Positions 1 through 7,463 of a stretch of DNA of 34,263 nt are shown here, in pieces. Each line of letters opens with the position of its first letter. The stretch's first letter is position 1. This stretch comes from Rubripirellula sp. (GTDB taxonomy: Bacteria > Planctomycetota > Planctomycetia > Pirellulales > Pirellulaceae): the NCBI GenBank assembly GCA_029245125.1, contig JAQWPZ010000144.1, forward strand, positions 1 to 34,263. The letters are read 5' to 3'. Under the pieces are notes generated by a model. That model worked only from the letters and a program-made list of their open reading frames with translations, did no database searches and was not told where the DNA came from. The position numbers were made by a program, and so were the translations under genes.

Positions 1-1277
1 GGCAGGATTCGATACAACCCGTTGGTGAAGATTTGTTCGGCCCAGTTGTTGAACCGAAGAATCGGTCGATCAGGGACGATCACCACGTCTCCGTCCCGTA
101 GCCAGATTTCGTCTGCTGGAGTCGGGCGTTTGCCATAGACCGCACCTTGTAGGTCAAGCACTGTTGATATCAATCGCCAGTCCTCGGCACGACGGAATAC
201 CACAACTTGACGCATGTTTCCGCCGGGCAGGTGTCCGCCGGCCGCGGCGATCGCGGAAAGAGCTGTTGTAGGACCCTCCATCTGAATACGGCTTGGCTGA
301 TCGACTTGGCCTAACACGTGGACGAAGTGCGGTGCTTGTTGCTCTAGGATAGGTTCGGTTTCAATCCCCACAACGATTTCGTTGTAACGAAGATTGATCT
401 CGCGTTTTAGCTCGTTCAGACTGAATCCCTGCACGCTGACTTCGCCAATGCCCGGCAGTCGAATCTTCCCATCAGGCTGCACCGTGGTCTGAAGTGCTTG
501 CTGGTTGAAGCCGCTCTGACCACCGACCGCGTTTCGAATGTCTTCTGCCAACGTGTTGGTTTTGACGGGCGTGACATCGATCGCGGCGTCTTGATAAAGC
601 TTTTTGTACTGATCTTCTAAGACATCACGAAGCTGCGAAACCGAAAGCCCGGCCGCGTAGACCTGGCCCAGTAATCGCACGGTGATCGTCCCGTCTGGCT
701 GGATCGCAATGCCGCGTTCGAGGCTGCCACGCGTTAAGTCAGAATCAGCATATGATTCGATAAAGACTTCATCGCCGGGCATCAACCGATAGACACCCTC
801 GGGTTGGCGTCGTGTGATCAAATAAATCACGCTGATCTGATCACCGGGGCGTAAACGGTACTCGCTCAAATGAGCTAACCTGGCAGGGCCTGCGTACCCG
901 CCGGGACCGTATCCACCAAAGTTCATTCGTTTGATGTCTTTCCAACGCAATTCCGCTCCGCAACCACAGGAGCAGTCAACTGCATGCATGCACGGTTGGC
1001 ACCCGCCGACACAACGTTGACCGGTCTGGCATCCACAGGGTGCACCTTGAGGGGCGATCGTTATCGCATTGCCTGTCAAGGCGTTCGGGTTTTGCTGGCG
1101 AGGAACCGCTTGCTGAAACACAGCACGTGGTGGCATGCCAGCTTCAGATTGAATGACCTGATCAGATTGAGGAAGTGGCAGCAGTTCCTGGGCAGCGACC
1201 GAGCCCAGTTCGATCGTGAGAAGTGCGAGCGAGCCAAGCAAGATTCGGGATGCGGCAGAATAGAGGTAGCGTTTCAT
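1..1277 (-). CDS. Polysaccharide export outer-membrane protein (Wza-type), partial at left edge
   Basis: This reverse-strand frame is open from an ATG at 1277 to the window edge (425 codons seen, no stop). Residues 1-29 form a signal peptide ending near VAAQ. Residues 81-106 hold eight cysteines (C81, C83, C89, C93, C96, C102, C104, C106). From about residue 138 the protein matches the planctomycete polysaccharide biosynthesis/export family: 'YRLRPGDQISVIY', then 'GDEVFIES', 'QPDGTITVRLLGQV', and SLBB-like stretches including 'HFVHVLGQV' and 'VVVFRRAEDWRL'. Proteins of this family form the outer-membrane or periplasmic part of capsule and exopolysaccharide secretion. The gene lies 68 bp downstream of a truncated TPR gene on the same strand, probably its former operon partner. 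The family call is firm; the polymer exported is unknown. Confidence 0.9.
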   Translation of the reverse strand, partial: MKRYLYSAASRILLGSLALLTIELGSVAAQELLPLPQSDQVIQSEAGMPPRAVFQQAVPRQQNPNALTGNAITIAPQGAPCGCQTGQRCVGGCQPCMHAVDCSCGCGAELRWKDIKRMNFGGYGPGGYAGPARLAHLSEYRLRPGDQISVIYLITRRQPEGVYRLMPGDEVFIESYADSDLTRGSLERGIAIQPDGTITVRLLGQVYAAGLSVSQLRDVLEDQYKKLYQDAAIDVTPVKTNTLAEDIRNAVGGQSGFNQQALQTTVQPDGKIRLPGIGEVSVQGFSLNELKREINLRYNEIVVGIETEPILEQQAPHFVHVLGQVDQPSRIQMEGPTTALSAIAAAGGHLPGGNMRQVVVFRRAEDWRLISTVLDLQGAVYGKRPTPADEIWLRDGDVVIVPDRPILRFNNWAEQIFTNGLYRIL

Positions 1278-1345
1278 CGATTTATATCTCGGCGCGGTAT
1301 CAGCCCAATTGATGTCGCAAACACGGGGTGAGGTAACAGATTGAA

Positions 1346-1802
1346 TTACCAGACACTGCGAAACGATCCGAAAAAGTTTCGAATCACTCCCGGCTTATCT
1401 TCTTGCGTTGTTTGTTTTTCTGCCGGCAGATTTGCAACCCGTGCTGGCTCGCCTTGTGGTGCCGCTTGATTTGTCAGCATCGAGGGAGAAATGGTTGCGA
1501 ACTGTTCTGGTGAGAGTTGGGTGAATTGAGGGATCCTAGGTGCGTCGACTGACGCTGGAGCGGCCGTTGGATAGCGATAAGCAGTCAGTACTTGTTCCGC
1601 TTCGGCACTCTGCCCACGCCGTCGCAAGACGATCGCCAGTGCAGACGCGGTTGCTGGATTTGGCTGCACGGCCAAGGAGTGCTGTAAAGCCCATTCAGCC
1701 TCGCCATAGAGTCCTGTTTCCGCGAGTTGGGCCCCTAGTCGAAAAGCGAGATCGGCGTTGTTTGGTTGACCTTGAAATGCGGCTCGCCTTAAGCAGAGAG
1801 CG
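1346..1802 (-). pseudogene. C-terminal remnant of a TPR-repeat protein, truncated by an IS21-family insertion
   Basis: The reverse frame ending with TAA at 1346-1348 encodes a TPR-like segment ('NNADLAFRLGAQLAETGLYG' followed by 'EAEWALQHSLAVQPNPATAS') and then a Pro/Gln-rich tail ending in 'NFFGSFRSVW'. Reading upstream, the coding sequence meets the left tip of the IS at 1803. The frame stays open for about 51 codons into the IS, up to an ATG at 1957, so a chimeric 203-residue protein is formally possible, but its first quarter is IS end-sequence. The sequence right of the IS (4588 onward) shows no recognisable TPR N-terminus on this strand. The gene therefore appears to have lost its 5' part. 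It sits directly upstream of the polysaccharide export gene. Confidence 0.7.
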
Positions 1803-1807
1803 TGTAT

Positions 1808-1933
1808 AGCGACAACTAGATTTGCCGGTTGGCGACGATTAGAAGTTCCGGTTTGGGCAGGTTGACGGTGGTGGACTGGGGTTGGTTTGCGGGTTGGGTT
1901 GGGGCTGCTGACGACAATTAGAATTACCGGTTT
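1808..1933 (+). repeat. Left-end multiple terminal repeats of the IS (three copies)
   Basis: Three same-orientation copies of a motif close to GCGACAAnTAGAAnTnCCGG lie at 1808-1830, 1831-1853 and 1909-1933. Copies 1 and 2 abut with a 23-bp spacing; copy 3 is about 79 bp further in. Such repeated terminal motifs are typical binding sites for the IS21-family transposase. The copies are imperfect (TAGATTTGCCGG, TAGAAGTTCCGG, TAGAATTACCGG). Confidence 0.75.
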
Positions 1934-1980
1934 TAGGTGGCTGGTAGAGAATCGCAACTCTCTTGTAGAAGGAGAGTTAC

Positions 1981-3948
1981 GTGATTGAAGATCGTCAAGT
2001 TAAGAAACTTCGTCGCCTGCTGTCGTCAGGTAAGACGTTAGCCCAATCGGCGTTGAGAACAGGGATGAGCGAGCGTACCGCAAGGAAGTATCGAAACATG
2101 GAACGACTGCCAAGTGAAACCCGAACGCCGCGAAGCTACCGCACGCGGCAGGACCCGTTGGAGGCGATATGGCCGGCGGTCGAGGAGCATTTGCGGCAGA
2201 GCCCGGGGCTACAGGCGAAAACGCTGCTGGAGTGGTTGTGTCGCGAGCATCCGGGCAAGTACGACCAGAGCCACTTGCGGACCCTTCAGCGGCGGATCAA
2301 GCAGTGGCGTGGCAGCGAGGGGCCTGCCAAAGAAGTTTTCTTTTCACAAGTCCATCACCCAGGCGACTTGAGCGCATCGGACTTTAGCGACATGAGCTCC
2401 CTGGATGTCACCATCGGTGGCCAGCACCATGCGCACATGGTCTATCACTTTGTGCTGACGTACTCCAACTGGGAAGCCGTAACACTCTGCTACACCGAAA
2501 GTTTTGAGAGTCTGAGCGAAGGACTTCAGAACGCGCTGCAGCGACTCGGAGGCGTGCCACTTCGGCATCGCACAGATCGACTCAGCGCGGCGGTGAACAA
2601 CCAGTGCGATCGCCGTGACTTCACACAGCGATACCAATCGTTGATGAAGCACTATGCGGTGACGATCGAGAAGACGCAGGCGCGGAGCCCCAACGAGAAC
2701 GGCGACGTCGAATCATCGCATCGTGTGTTCAAGACGGCGGTCGACCAAGCCTTGATGCTGCGTGGCAGTCGTGACTTTGCGAACCTTGAAAGCTACAAAG
2801 AATTCTTACAGTCGATTGTAGACAGTCACAACACGTCGCGCGGCAAGCGCGTGAGCGAAGACTTGGCGCAGTTGCGAAGCCTTCCGGCCAACCGCTTGGA
2901 GAGCGTTCGTATCGATCGTGTTCGTGTGAGTACCGGTAGCCTGATTCAAGTTGTCCGCAACACTTACTCTGTCCACAGCCGACTCATCGGAGAACAAGTC
3001 GAAGCACGGACGTACATGGATCACATCGAGATCTGGTACGCGCAGAAATGCGTTGATCGCTTTGCACGTCTGCGCGGCCGCAGCAAGCACTCGGTCAACT
3101 ACCGTCACATCATCGATTTTCTGGTACGTAAGCCCGGCGCGTTTGAGAACTACCGTTACCGCGACAGCCTGTTCCCGACGACGAACTTTCGAATGGCCTA
3201 TGACGCGCTACGTGAGCAGCACGACGAGCGGCGTTCTGCCAAAGAATACTTAGCTATTCTGCACCTGGCCGCCCGCGAGAACGAGTCTCAAGTGGATGCC
3301 GCATTGCGTGAGTTATTGGCAGAACCAGCGTTGCTTAGTGCGTCGTCGGTGCAACGCATTGTGCAGTCCGAATCAAGTCAGCTACCGCATCCGACCGACG
3401 TATCTGTCGAGCCAGCAGACTTGTCGAGTTTCGATAGCCTGCTGGACGAGACGGACAGTTGGTACAGCGACACGCCATGCATCGACGAACAGTGCATCGA
3501 CGAACAGTGCATCGACGAACAGTGCGCCGACGAACAGTGCGCCGACGAACAGTGCGATGAATCCATAACGGAGAGTTCTCCGGTAGACGACTCGAAGCGG
3601 GCTTCGGCTTGCAACGAAACTGTGATCGATAGTTGTGATGATTTTCAGACTCATGCCAAGGAGGGCAACCATGAAAACCCAGGACACGAACGAACTGTTG
3701 ACCAATCAACTCCGCGAACTGCGTTTGCCGGAGTTTCGGGAGAACTACGAAGCGGTAGCCAGGCGGGCCGAACAACAGACACTCAGCTACGAGCAGTACC
3801 TGCAGGAGTTGGCGTCGCTGGAGTGTCAGACGCGTCAGTCGAATCGCATCGAGGGGGCGCTGCGCCGAAGCCGCCTTCCTCTGGAGAAGACGCTGGAGAG
3901 TTTCGATCTGAAGCGATTGCCGACGAAGGTCTCGCGCCAAGTACGTAG
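1981..3948 (+). CDS. istA: IS21-family transposase IstA, with unusual C-terminal extension
   Basis: IstA is the DDE/RNase H-fold transposase of IS21-type elements and acts with IstB. The GTG start at 1981 is preceded by a good ribosome-binding site (GAAGGAGAG). Residues 1-50 form a helix-turn-helix ('SGKTLAQSALRTGMSERTAR'). The rve core follows, with likely catalytic residues D134 (SASDFSDM), D199 (HRTDRLSAAV) and E244 (NENGDVESS). The protein has 655 residues, against roughly 350-520 for most relatives. The excess is a low-complexity C-terminus carrying five CIDEQ/CADEQ pentads, followed by about 90 residues that overlap istB in another frame. The catalytic part looks intact, so the element may be active. 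Confidence 0.9.
   Translation: MIEDRQVKKLRRLLSSGKTLAQSALRTGMSERTARKYRNMERLPSETRTPRSYRTRQDPLEAIWPAVEEHLRQSPGLQAKTLLEWLCREHPGKYDQSHLRTLQRRIKQWRGSEGPAKEVFFSQVHHPGDLSASDFSDMSSLDVTIGGQHHAHMVYHFVLTYSNWEAVTLCYTESFESLSEGLQNALQRLGGVPLRHRTDRLSAAVNNQCDRRDFTQRYQSLMKHYAVTIEKTQARSPNENGDVESSHRVFKTAVDQALMLRGSRDFANLESYKEFLQSIVDSHNTSRGKRVSEDLAQLRSLPANRLESVRIDRVRVSTGSLIQVVRNTYSVHSRLIGEQVEARTYMDHIEIWYAQKCVDRFARLRGRSKHSVNYRHIIDFLVRKPGAFENYRYRDSLFPTTNFRMAYDALREQHDERRSAKEYLAILHLAARENESQVDAALRELLAEPALLSASSVQRIVQSESSQLPHPTDVSVEPADLSSFDSLLDETDSWYSDTPCIDEQCIDEQCIDEQCADEQCADEQCDESITESSPVDDSKRASACNETVIDSCDDFQTHAKEGNHENPGHERTVDQSTPRTAFAGVSGELRSGSQAGRTTDTQLRAVPAGVGVAGVSDASVESHRGGAAPKPPSSGEDAGEFRSEAIADEGLAPST
3478..3552 (+). 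repeat. 15-bp tandem repeat, five copies, inside istA
   Basis: Five consecutive 15-bp units (TGCATCGACGAACAG three times, then TGCGCCGACGAACAG twice) encode CIDEQ x3 and CADEQ x2. A sixth, broken copy follows (TGCGATGAATCC). The array is in frame with istA, so copy-number change would alter the protein without breaking it. Confidence 0.95.
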
Positions 3949-4438
3949 CCTGCTTGAAGGCTCTTTCGTCGATCGCTGCGAGAACGTGCTGGCGTTCGGC
4001 AAGCCCGGTAGCGGCAAGACACATTTATTGAGTTCGATTTCTCAGGAGCTGATCCGTCAGGGCCGTCGCGTCTACTTCAGCAGTTGTAGCCTGCTGGTTC
4101 AAGACTTGTTGATCGCCAAGCGCGACCTGAAGCTAAGTCGTCTACTGAAGAGTCTTGGTCGTTTCGACGCGTTGATGATCGACGACATCGGCTACGTGCA
4201 GCAGAGCCGTGAAGAGATGGAAGTCCTGTTTACGCTGCTGGCCGACCGCTACGAGCGCAGCAGCATCATGCTGACGAGCAATCTCCCGTTCGCGAAGTGG
4301 GAGCAGATTTTCAAAGATCCGATGACCACAGCGGCCGCCATCGATCGTCTGGTCCACCACAGTGTCATCCTGGAGCTGAACGCCGAAAGTTTCCGGCTGG
4401 CACAAGCCAAGCAGTCCAAACAGCAGGCCAGCACCTAG
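3671..4438 (+). CDS. istB: IS21-family helper ATPase IstB
   Basis: IstB is the AAA+ (DnaC/DnaA-like) ATPase that helps IstA select and capture target DNA. The ATG at 3671 is preferred over one at 3635 because AAGGAGGG lies just before it and because the 'ELLTNQLRELRLPEFRENYE' N-terminus is typical of the family. It gives 255 residues, a normal length. Walker A is GKPGSGKT (110-117), Walker B is LMIDD (168-172), and a sensor-1-like 'MLTSN' follows. The first 278 bp overlap the 3' end of istA in a different frame, so translation is probably coupled. All key residues are present. Confidence 0.92.
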   Translation: MKTQDTNELLTNQLRELRLPEFRENYEAVARRAEQQTLSYEQYLQELASLECQTRQSNRIEGALRRSRLPLEKTLESFDLKRLPTKVSRQVRSLLEGSFVDRCENVLAFGKPGSGKTHLLSSISQELIRQGRRVYFSSCSLLVQDLLIAKRDLKLSRLLKSLGRFDALMIDDIGYVQQSREEMEVLFTLLADRYERSSIMLTSNLPFAKWEQIFKDPMTTAAAIDRLVHHSVILELNAESFRLAQAKQSKQQAST

Positions 4439-4451
4439 CTCCCCGTCCCCC

Positions 4452-4523
4452 AGGCGAACGCACGCAGTAGCTGCCGAGTTGCTCGTTCGCCTACGGCTCA
4501 CTTCACAACTCGGCAGCTACTGC
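4452..4523. repeat. Interlocked inverted repeats downstream of istB, within the IS
   Basis: An 18-bp perfect inverted repeat (GCAGTAGCTGCCGAGTTG at 4464-4481, its complement at 4506-4523) surrounds a 24-nt loop. A second 9-bp inverted repeat (AGGCGAACG 4452-4460, CGTTCGCCT 4484-4492) has one arm inside that loop, so the order is a-b-a'-b'. The 18-bp stem could end transcription of istB. The two stems are more likely alternatives than a true pseudoknot, given the 3-nt linker between a and b. Confidence 0.8.
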
Positions 4524-4538
4524 AAATCCAGTACTCGA

Positions 4539-4587
4539 TAGGAACTTCTAGTTGTCGCTAAAGCGCAAGGGTAGTTGTCGCCGAACA
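4539..4587 (-). repeat. Right-end terminal repeats of the IS (two copies)
   Basis: Two inverted copies of the left-end motif occur here. An inner copy at 4539-4559 reads, on the reverse strand, AGCGACAACTAGAAGTTCCT. An outer copy at 4571-4587 reads, on the reverse strand, TGTTCGGCGACAACTAC. The outer copy pairs with the left tip at 1803. Confidence 0.75.
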
Positions 4588-4708
4588 GAACCACGATCTT
4601 CGTTGCCATTAGCCTCTGCCAATCAAACCGTTAGAACCGTCACAGTTTGCCATCCGTGCCAGGGTTAAGCAGATCCAAACCAGGTTCGTGGTTTGCTCTT
4701 GATGGGCG

Positions 4709-5848
4709 TTACCTTGCAAAGGGGCGACCGTAGAAATAGCCCTGGCCGAGGTCAAAGCCAAGCTCGCGACAGGTATCGGCTTCAGCTTCTGTTTCGACTC
4801 CCTCGGCCAAGGTGCGTATCTCGAGGTCGTGCACCATGGTGACGAGGGTTTCAACCATTTGTTGCCGCTGGCGGTCGCAGGAATCGATTCCGCGGATCAA
4901 CGAAATATCGAACTTTACGTAATCCGGAGACGATTCCATTAGTTCTGCCAGGCGAGCCTGTCCCGCGCCAAAATCGTCGTACGCCAATGCGATATCCAGA
5001 TTCTTCAGGTCAGACGAAATCGATCGCATCTGGGCAGGACTAGTGATGCTTGATTCATGGATTTCAAGAACAAGTGGAGTGTCCGGCACCAACTCTCGCA
5101 GCTTGGCCATCGAACGAATCAACTCTGCCGTATTCTCCATCTCCCGCGGATGCGTGTTCACGAATAATGTCGGGCTAACATCGCTGTTTTCGGATTCAAG
5201 ATTCTCGGAAGCCAAAGTGCCTTCCCAACGTAACATCTCGCTCAATTCGACTTCGACACTAAGCTGTTCTGCCGCCTTGAACATCGCAGCGACTAATTCA
5301 AGACCAAAAACTCGTCCCCGACCGAGCAATTCAAAGCCGACGGTGGTTCCTTGATCGAGTTGAATGATCGGTTGGAAGTGCGGTTTGACGAGCTTTTCTG
5401 ACATCAATCGGTCAAATTGAACTAATGCCAAAGCTTTGTCACAAACGTTCTTCGCCACTGTGCAGTTGGGCGTCAAATTTCCAGTTGATTCACAGCGAAC
5501 GCGAAATGGTGCTTCTGCAAAGTGAATCAAATCTTCTTCACCGATTTGGACTGGAACTTCTTTCTCGAGGCGTTCGCCATTGAGAAAGGTCCCATTGGTG
5601 CTATTTTCGTCTTTGAGCATTAACTTTTGTTGATTCAGCCACAGTGAGGCATGGTGTCCACTAACGGTGCTGAACTGCAATCTCAACGAAAGGCCCGAGT
5701 TACGGCCGATCGTAAATGGATGCTCGTCGACATGAACCTCAACAATCGGTTCACCATTCTGCGTTGGTCCGGACAAAATCCACGCGTTCTGCTTTTCAGC
5801 GATCTTGATTTGGCAAGAGTCGGATGTGGCGTTTTCGATAATCGACAT
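4709..5848 (-). CDS. FHA domain-EAL domain protein, predicted c-di-GMP phosphodiesterase
   Basis: This fuses a phosphothreonine-binding FHA domain (about residues 38-115; GR at 48-49, SGHH at 63-66, STNGTFLNG) to a C-terminal EAL domain (about 145-379). EAL domains hydrolyse cyclic di-GMP. The residues normally needed for catalysis appear present: E in 'FELLGR' (173), N in 'FVNTHP' (231), E in 'LEIHES' (262), DD in 'YDDFGAG' (291-292), K in 'YVKFD' (312) and E in 'LAEGVE' (349). The classic EAL triplet is ELL. The ATG at 5848 is preferred over a TTG one codon upstream. No membrane segment or signal peptide is seen, so it is cytoplasmic. It is divergent from the AAA+ and kinase-tubulin genes, with a 253-bp shared upstream region. 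Activity is inferred from motifs only. Confidence 0.85.
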   Translation of the reverse strand: MSIIENATSDSCQIKIAEKQNAWILSGPTQNGEPIVEVHVDEHPFTIGRNSGLSLRLQFSTVSGHHASLWLNQQKLMLKDENSTNGTFLNGERLEKEVPVQIGEEDLIHFAEAPFRVRCESTGNLTPNCTVAKNVCDKALALVQFDRLMSEKLVKPHFQPIIQLDQGTTVGFELLGRGRVFGLELVAAMFKAAEQLSVEVELSEMLRWEGTLASENLESENSDVSPTLFVNTHPREMENTAELIRSMAKLRELVPDTPLVLEIHESSITSPAQMRSISSDLKNLDIALAYDDFGAGQARLAELMESSPDYVKFDISLIRGIDSCDRQRQQMVETLVTMVHDLEIRTLAEGVETEAEADTCRELGFDLGQGYFYGRPFAR

Positions 5849-6101
5849 CAAGGCGGCCGGATAATGGCTGATGAAGGGGCGGAAGAAAGCGGTGGTCGCG
5901 TGATCCTTGTGACCCGGACAACCAGCCGTCTCTGACGGGGGGGGCAGTAGATGGTGCTCGTGCGATTCAAGCCTAGGTCAGGATGCTTGATGCGTGCGAC
6001 ATTCTGTCGGAAAACTCGGACGCCAAAATAGAAGCTACAGTTTGGCGGCGTTTGTCTGGAAAAATTGGGCGTCGATATCCTTTGTATGATTAGAAACCGC
6101 G
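5849..6101. other. Divergent intergenic region between FHA-EAL and AAA+ genes
   Basis: This spacer must hold the upstream signals of both divergent genes. A G8 run lies at 5937-5944. I could not identify a convincing promoter or operator. No supported gene is present; the open frames in it are not family-like. Confidence 0.5.
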
Positions 6102-7427
6102 ATGACCACGATAGCTGAAGAGATTCGAAGTTTTGAATCCAGTTGCTTGGGCAGTTTGTTGTCGGACGACACGTTCTGGCCAGCTGAGCCACAATCTTTC
6201 GATGAAGCCGGGTTGTCGACGACTTATGTTGAAGCGTTAGTGCTGAAGGTCATCCTCACAACTGGAACCATCAGTGGGCGTCACGTCTCGGAACGGTTGG
6301 GACTACCATTTCGAATGATTGAGCCAATGCTCGATACGATGAGAGCGAGAAAGTTGGTGACTCATGTGCGACCTGCCGCGCTCAACGATTATTATTTTTC
6401 GTTGACCGAAGAAGGTCAGCGGCACGCTCAATCGCACATGACACGATGTAGCTACGTTGGGCCTGCGCCAGTCTCGTTAAATGATTACTCGCTCAGTGTC
6501 GAAGCACAGGCAGCAGGCCTCGACCCGATTGACCGAGAGCAGTTGATGGCCGCTCTATCAACGATTTCATACCGAGAAGAACTTCTCGATCAACTTGGGC
6601 CTGCGATCAACAGTAACTCGGGACTCTTTTTATTTGGTGCACCGGGGAATGGTAAGACATCGATCGCGAGGTGTCTGACGGGGTGTCTTGGCCAAGAAAT
6701 TTGGATTCCTCATGCGATCCTAGATGACGGCAATTTGATCAAGTTGAAGGATGACGCTTTCCATCGTCCAGTGTCGGTTCCCGAGGCGGACGGGCAGATT
6801 TTAAAGACGCAGCAATGGGACCGGCGTTGGTTGCGAGTGCAACGCCCGACTGTGATCGTGGGTGGCGAGCTGGTGTTGGAGAACTTGGAGGTCAGGCACG
6901 ACCCTCGATCCAATATTTGCGAAGCGCCGCTGCAGATGAAAAGTAATTGCGGATGTTTGTTGATCGATGATTTTGGCCGACAACGCATCTCGCCAGCTGA
7001 ATTGCTGAACCGGTGGATCGTACCGTTGGAGAATCGTTGTGACTTTCTGACGTTACCGACAGGAAAGAAGATCCAGATTCCGTTTGAGCAATTTCTTGTG
7101 TTTTCGACAAATCTTGAACCCGATTCGTTAGTTGATGAAGCGTTTCTTCGCCGAGTTCCCTACAAGATTTTTGTTGGAGATCCGAGTCCGGATGAGTACC
7201 GGACGCTGATGGCAGATGTCTCTCAGCATCTCGGTTTTACGGTGACGCCCGAGGCAGCTGAACATCTTTTGCGTTTCTATCGTGCGAACGGCCGCCCGCT
7301 CCGACGCTGTCATCCACGCGATTTGTTGACCCAAGTGGCAAGTTTCTGTCGGTATCGAAAAATTCCACTCACGCTCCGGCCAGAGTATCTCGATCAGGCC
7401 TGCCGCAGCTATTTCAATCAGCTTTAA
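6102..7427 (+). CDS. AAA+ ATPase with N-terminal winged-helix-like domain
   Basis: The 441-residue protein has a helical, winged-helix-like N-terminus (about 40-115, 'VILTTGTISGRHVSERLGLP' and 'LTEEGQRHAQ'). A P-loop ATPase domain follows, with Walker A GAPGNGKTS (179-187), Walker B LLIDD (286-290), sensor-1-like 'VFSTN' (333-337) and a likely arginine finger in 'FLRRVPY' (350-351). A C-terminal helical lid follows ('GRPLRRCHPRDLL'). No signal peptide or membrane segment is seen. The stop is 36 bp before the kinase-tubulin gene, same strand, so the two are probably co-transcribed. Its substrate is unknown. The N-terminus could bind DNA or simply be a protein-protein module. Confidence 0.8.
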   Translation: MTTIAEEIRSFESSCLGSLLSDDTFWPAEPQSFDEAGLSTTYVEALVLKVILTTGTISGRHVSERLGLPFRMIEPMLDTMRARKLVTHVRPAALNDYYFSLTEEGQRHAQSHMTRCSYVGPAPVSLNDYSLSVEAQAAGLDPIDREQLMAALSTISYREELLDQLGPAINSNSGLFLFGAPGNGKTSIARCLTGCLGQEIWIPHAILDDGNLIKLKDDAFHRPVSVPEADGQILKTQQWDRRWLRVQRPTVIVGGELVLENLEVRHDPRSNICEAPLQMKSNCGCLLIDDFGRQRISPAELLNRWIVPLENRCDFLTLPTGKKIQIPFEQFLVFSTNLEPDSLVDEAFLRRVPYKIFVGDPSPDEYRTLMADVSQHLGFTVTPEAAEHLLRFYRANGRPLRRCHPRDLLTQVASFCRYRKIPLTLRPEYLDQACRSYFNQL

Positions 7428-7463
7428 GCAAGGCTTAGCCAGACTTTCACCCACGCGAATGAC

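Larger units (their letters stand above)
1803..4587 (+). mobile_element. IS21-family insertion sequence (about 2.8 kb, istA-istB)
   Basis: The element is bounded by inverted tips that match closely: TGTATAGCGACAACTA at 1803 and, on the opposite strand, TGTTCGGCGACAACTA ending at 4587. Both begin with TGT, as is usual for IS21 relatives. It carries the diagnostic gene pair istA (DDE transposase) and istB (AAA+ helper). Additional copies of the tip motif lie inside each end, also typical of IS21 relatives. No target-site duplication is visible: left flank AGAGAGCG, right flank GAACCACG. The length is at the upper end for the family because istA has a C-terminal extension. The boundaries are inferred from the repeats and could be off by a few bases. 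Confidence 0.85.

Noticed and set aside
1540-1809. Plus-strand open frame opposite the TPR remnant
   Set aside because: It is antisense to the recognisable TPR coding sequence and runs to the IS tip; no protein-like features.
3335-4024. Long minus-strand open frames opposite istA/istB
   Set aside because: They mirror the tandem repeat (VRRRTVRRR strings) and lie antisense to well-supported transposition genes.
4452-4523. True H-type pseudoknot
   Set aside because: A 3-nt linker would have to span an 18-bp stem, which is sterically unlikely; treated as alternative stems.
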